From contig NZ_RPEM01000009.1 of NCBI RefSeq assembly GCF_004745575.1, positions 62,001 to 126,000 of the forward strand: 64,000 bases of DNA, given 5' to 3'. Positions 62,825-64,000 of the stretch are shown in pieces. The stretch is from Pseudotabrizicola sediminis (GTDB taxonomy: Bacteria > Pseudomonadota > Alphaproteobacteria > Rhodobacterales > Rhodobacteraceae). The notes beneath the pieces were generated by a model. That model searched no databases and was not told where the DNA came from. It worked only from the letters and a program-made list of their open reading frames with translations. Numbering within the stretch: the stretch's first letter is position 1; each line of letters opens with the position of its first letter. The position numbers and the translations under genes were made by a program.

Positions 62825-63919
62825 TCAGGGCGCCGGAAACCAGCGCAGACGGTCAGGGAGAATTTGCAGCCCGACACGCTCCCCGATGCGGAGCCGGGTA
62901 TCACTTGAAATCTGGACCGTCTGGCCGGTGCCTGCTGTGCCCGCGCGGGCGTCTGCGGCAGCCCCATCAAGCCGCACGGTCACCGCATAGCCGGTGTCGC
63001 GGAACTGTGCGGCCAGCACCTCACCCGTCAGCGCGGCCGCATCGACATCGATCCTCCGCAGGGCGCGTGGTGTGATCAGGACATCGGCGGCGGCGCTTTG
63101 TGGCCCCCCCAGCGGCCCAAGGTCATGCCCGGCACAGGCCCACCCCTTCGCATCCCGCGACAGGCGCAACACCGCGCCCAGCCGCAGGAATTCGGCGACC
63201 TTGGCGCTGGCAGGCTGCTCGACCAGATGCTCGGGCGAGGCCAGTTGCGCAATCTGCCCGGAGTCCATCACCGCGACCTGATCGGCCAGCGTCAGCGCCT
63301 CGGACTGGTCATGTGTGACATAGATCGCCGTCAGCCCAAGCCCGCGGATAAGCGCGCCAAGTTCTGCCACCATGGTTTCGCGCAATTCGCGGTCAAGGTT
63401 CGACAAGGGTTCGTCGAACAGCACGATGCGCGGCTCGGCCACGATGGCGCGCGCGATGGCGACGCGCTGCTGCTGGCCGCCTGACAATGCCGACGGGCTG
63501 CGCGCGGCCATGGCCGCCAACCCGACCCGGTCCAGCGCCGCCGTGACCCGTGCCTCACGCTCGGCCCGGCCAACCCCCGCCATTTCCAGCGGAAAGGCCA
63601 CATTCCCCGCCACCGTCAGATGCGGCCACAGGGCATAATCCTGAAACACCATGCCAAGCTGTCGCTTTTCAGGCGGCACAAAGACCGAAGGGCCGGCAAC
63701 CAGCTGGCCATGAATCGCAATCTCGCCCGTGGTCGGAGCCAAAAGGCCCGCAACCAGCCGCAACAACGTGGTTTTGCCGCAGCCGGATGGCCCGAGCAGG
63801 GCCAGCGTCTGCCCGGATGGCAGTGCCACATCAATGCCCCGCAAGATCTGAGTGGTGCCATAGTTCAGCGTCAGATCCTTCGCGCAGATGGCTTTGTCTG
63901 ATTTTGTCCGAGCGCTCAA
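62825..63919 (-). CDS. ABC transporter ATP-binding protein with TOBE domain
   Basis: A 364-residue ATPase of the CysA/FbpC/PotA type: Walker A GPSGCGKTTLLRLVAG (about 43), Q-loop GMVFQDYALWPHLTV, signature SALSGGQQQRVAIARAI, Walker B IVLFDEPLSNLDRELR and the H-loop YVTHDQSEALTLAD. A C-terminal TOBE-like region follows (residues 250-355). It starts at TTG 63919 with AAGGGG 7 nt upstream. It is the first gene of the importer operon (24 bp before the binding protein). Bases 63920-64000 hold its leader only. Confidence 0.93.
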   Translation of the reverse strand: MSARTKSDKAICAKDLTLNYGTTQILRGIDVALPSGQTLALLGPSGCGKTTLLRLVAGLLAPTTGEIAIHGQLVAGPSVFVPPEKRQLGMVFQDYALWPHLTVAGNVAFPLEMAGVGRAEREARVTAALDRVGLAAMAARSPSALSGGQQQRVAIARAIVAEPRIVLFDEPLSNLDRELRETMVAELGALIRGLGLTAIYVTHDQSEALTLADQVAVMDSGQIAQLASPEHLVEQPASAKVAEFLRLGAVLRLSRDAKGWACAGHDLGPLGGPQSAAADVLITPRALRRIDVDAAALTGEVLAAQFRDTGYAVTVRLDGAAADARAGTAGTGQTVQISSDTRLRIGERVGLQILPDRLRWFPAP

Positions 63920-64000
63920 CGGGTCACCCCTTGTTCCGATGCCACCCCCGTAGGCGCTCAGTGTGACACGCAGATGAAGGTTTTCTGCGCCGCCCGGGCA

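Noticed and set aside
1-64000. Insertion sequences, prophage, CRISPR arrays or a defence island
   Set aside because: No transposase, integrase, phage structural gene, direct-repeat array, Cas, restriction or toxin-antitoxin motif was found on reading both strands.

Overview
This is a high-G+C chromosomal segment from an alphaproteobacterium of the Rhodobacteraceae type. Evidence for that placement: an alphaproteobacterial SspB, a SAM-II riboswitch in front of metZ, the bolA-dnaJ-cobS-cobT neighbourhood, glyQ and glyS separated by a small membrane-protein gene, a VPLPA-CTERM protein, and small DUF4169 and DUF2256 genes. The genus cannot be named from the sequence. No rRNA, prophage, insertion sequence, CRISPR array or defence island is visible. 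Most of the window is core metabolism, densely packed and often coupled by 4-bp stop/start overlaps.

Layout. 0-5 kb: a PPDK-like gene (cut by the window edge), glyS, a small membrane-protein gene and glyQ on the minus strand. 5-10.3 kb: a secreted SPOR/peptidoglycan-binding protein with a dead trypsin-like domain, an intact trkH, a decayed second trkH, and folE2. 10.5-14.5 kb: metZ under a SAM-II riboswitch with a terminator, then the ispZ-eamA-ftsY group. 14.7-25.6 kb: an AlkB-type hydroxylase, xseA and purD (divergent), lysC, ptsP (the EI of the nitrogen PTS), EcsC, GNAT and flavin-reductase genes. 25.8-37.4 kb: mtnP and apt (5'-methylthioadenosine and adenine salvage) around an unknown secreted protein, then chrA, sspB, fumC, DUF4169, rlmJ, pepN, a cryptochrome/photolyase with DUF2256, and an SRPBCC protein. 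37.7-49 kb: glcB-glcG, bolA, a DnaJ-domain protein, msrB, cobS-cobT (aerobic cobaltochelatase), an M24 peptidase, sufE, a lipoprotein and rnd. 49-60 kb: a Hint-domain protein, purM-purN, a CAU tRNA, a VPLPA-CTERM protein, an FAH-family hydratase, a paired CNNM/CBS operon and two poorly known membrane proteins. 60.2-64 kb: an FbpABC-type ABC importer.

Gene decay is the clearest unusual theme. Five genes are broken: trkH2 (8.5-9.2 kb), a GlpQ-type glycerophosphodiester phosphodiesterase, an enolase-superfamily dehydratase, a P-type cation ATPase, and a metallophosphoesterase at the end of the ABC operon. The last four lie within 50.3-60.2 kb. Several were reduced by internal deletion that left both ends in place.

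Two dispersed intergenic repeat families sit at gene ends: a GC-rich hairpin joined to a GGATATTTA-type tail, and a long GC-rich inverted repeat. glyS carries an A+T-rich stretch of about 125 codons inside an otherwise G+C-rich gene. No wholly new multi-gene system is convincingly present. The best leads are the inactive SPOR/PG-binding/trypsin-like protein, the glyS insertion, the repeat families, and the ABC operon with its decayed phosphoesterase.
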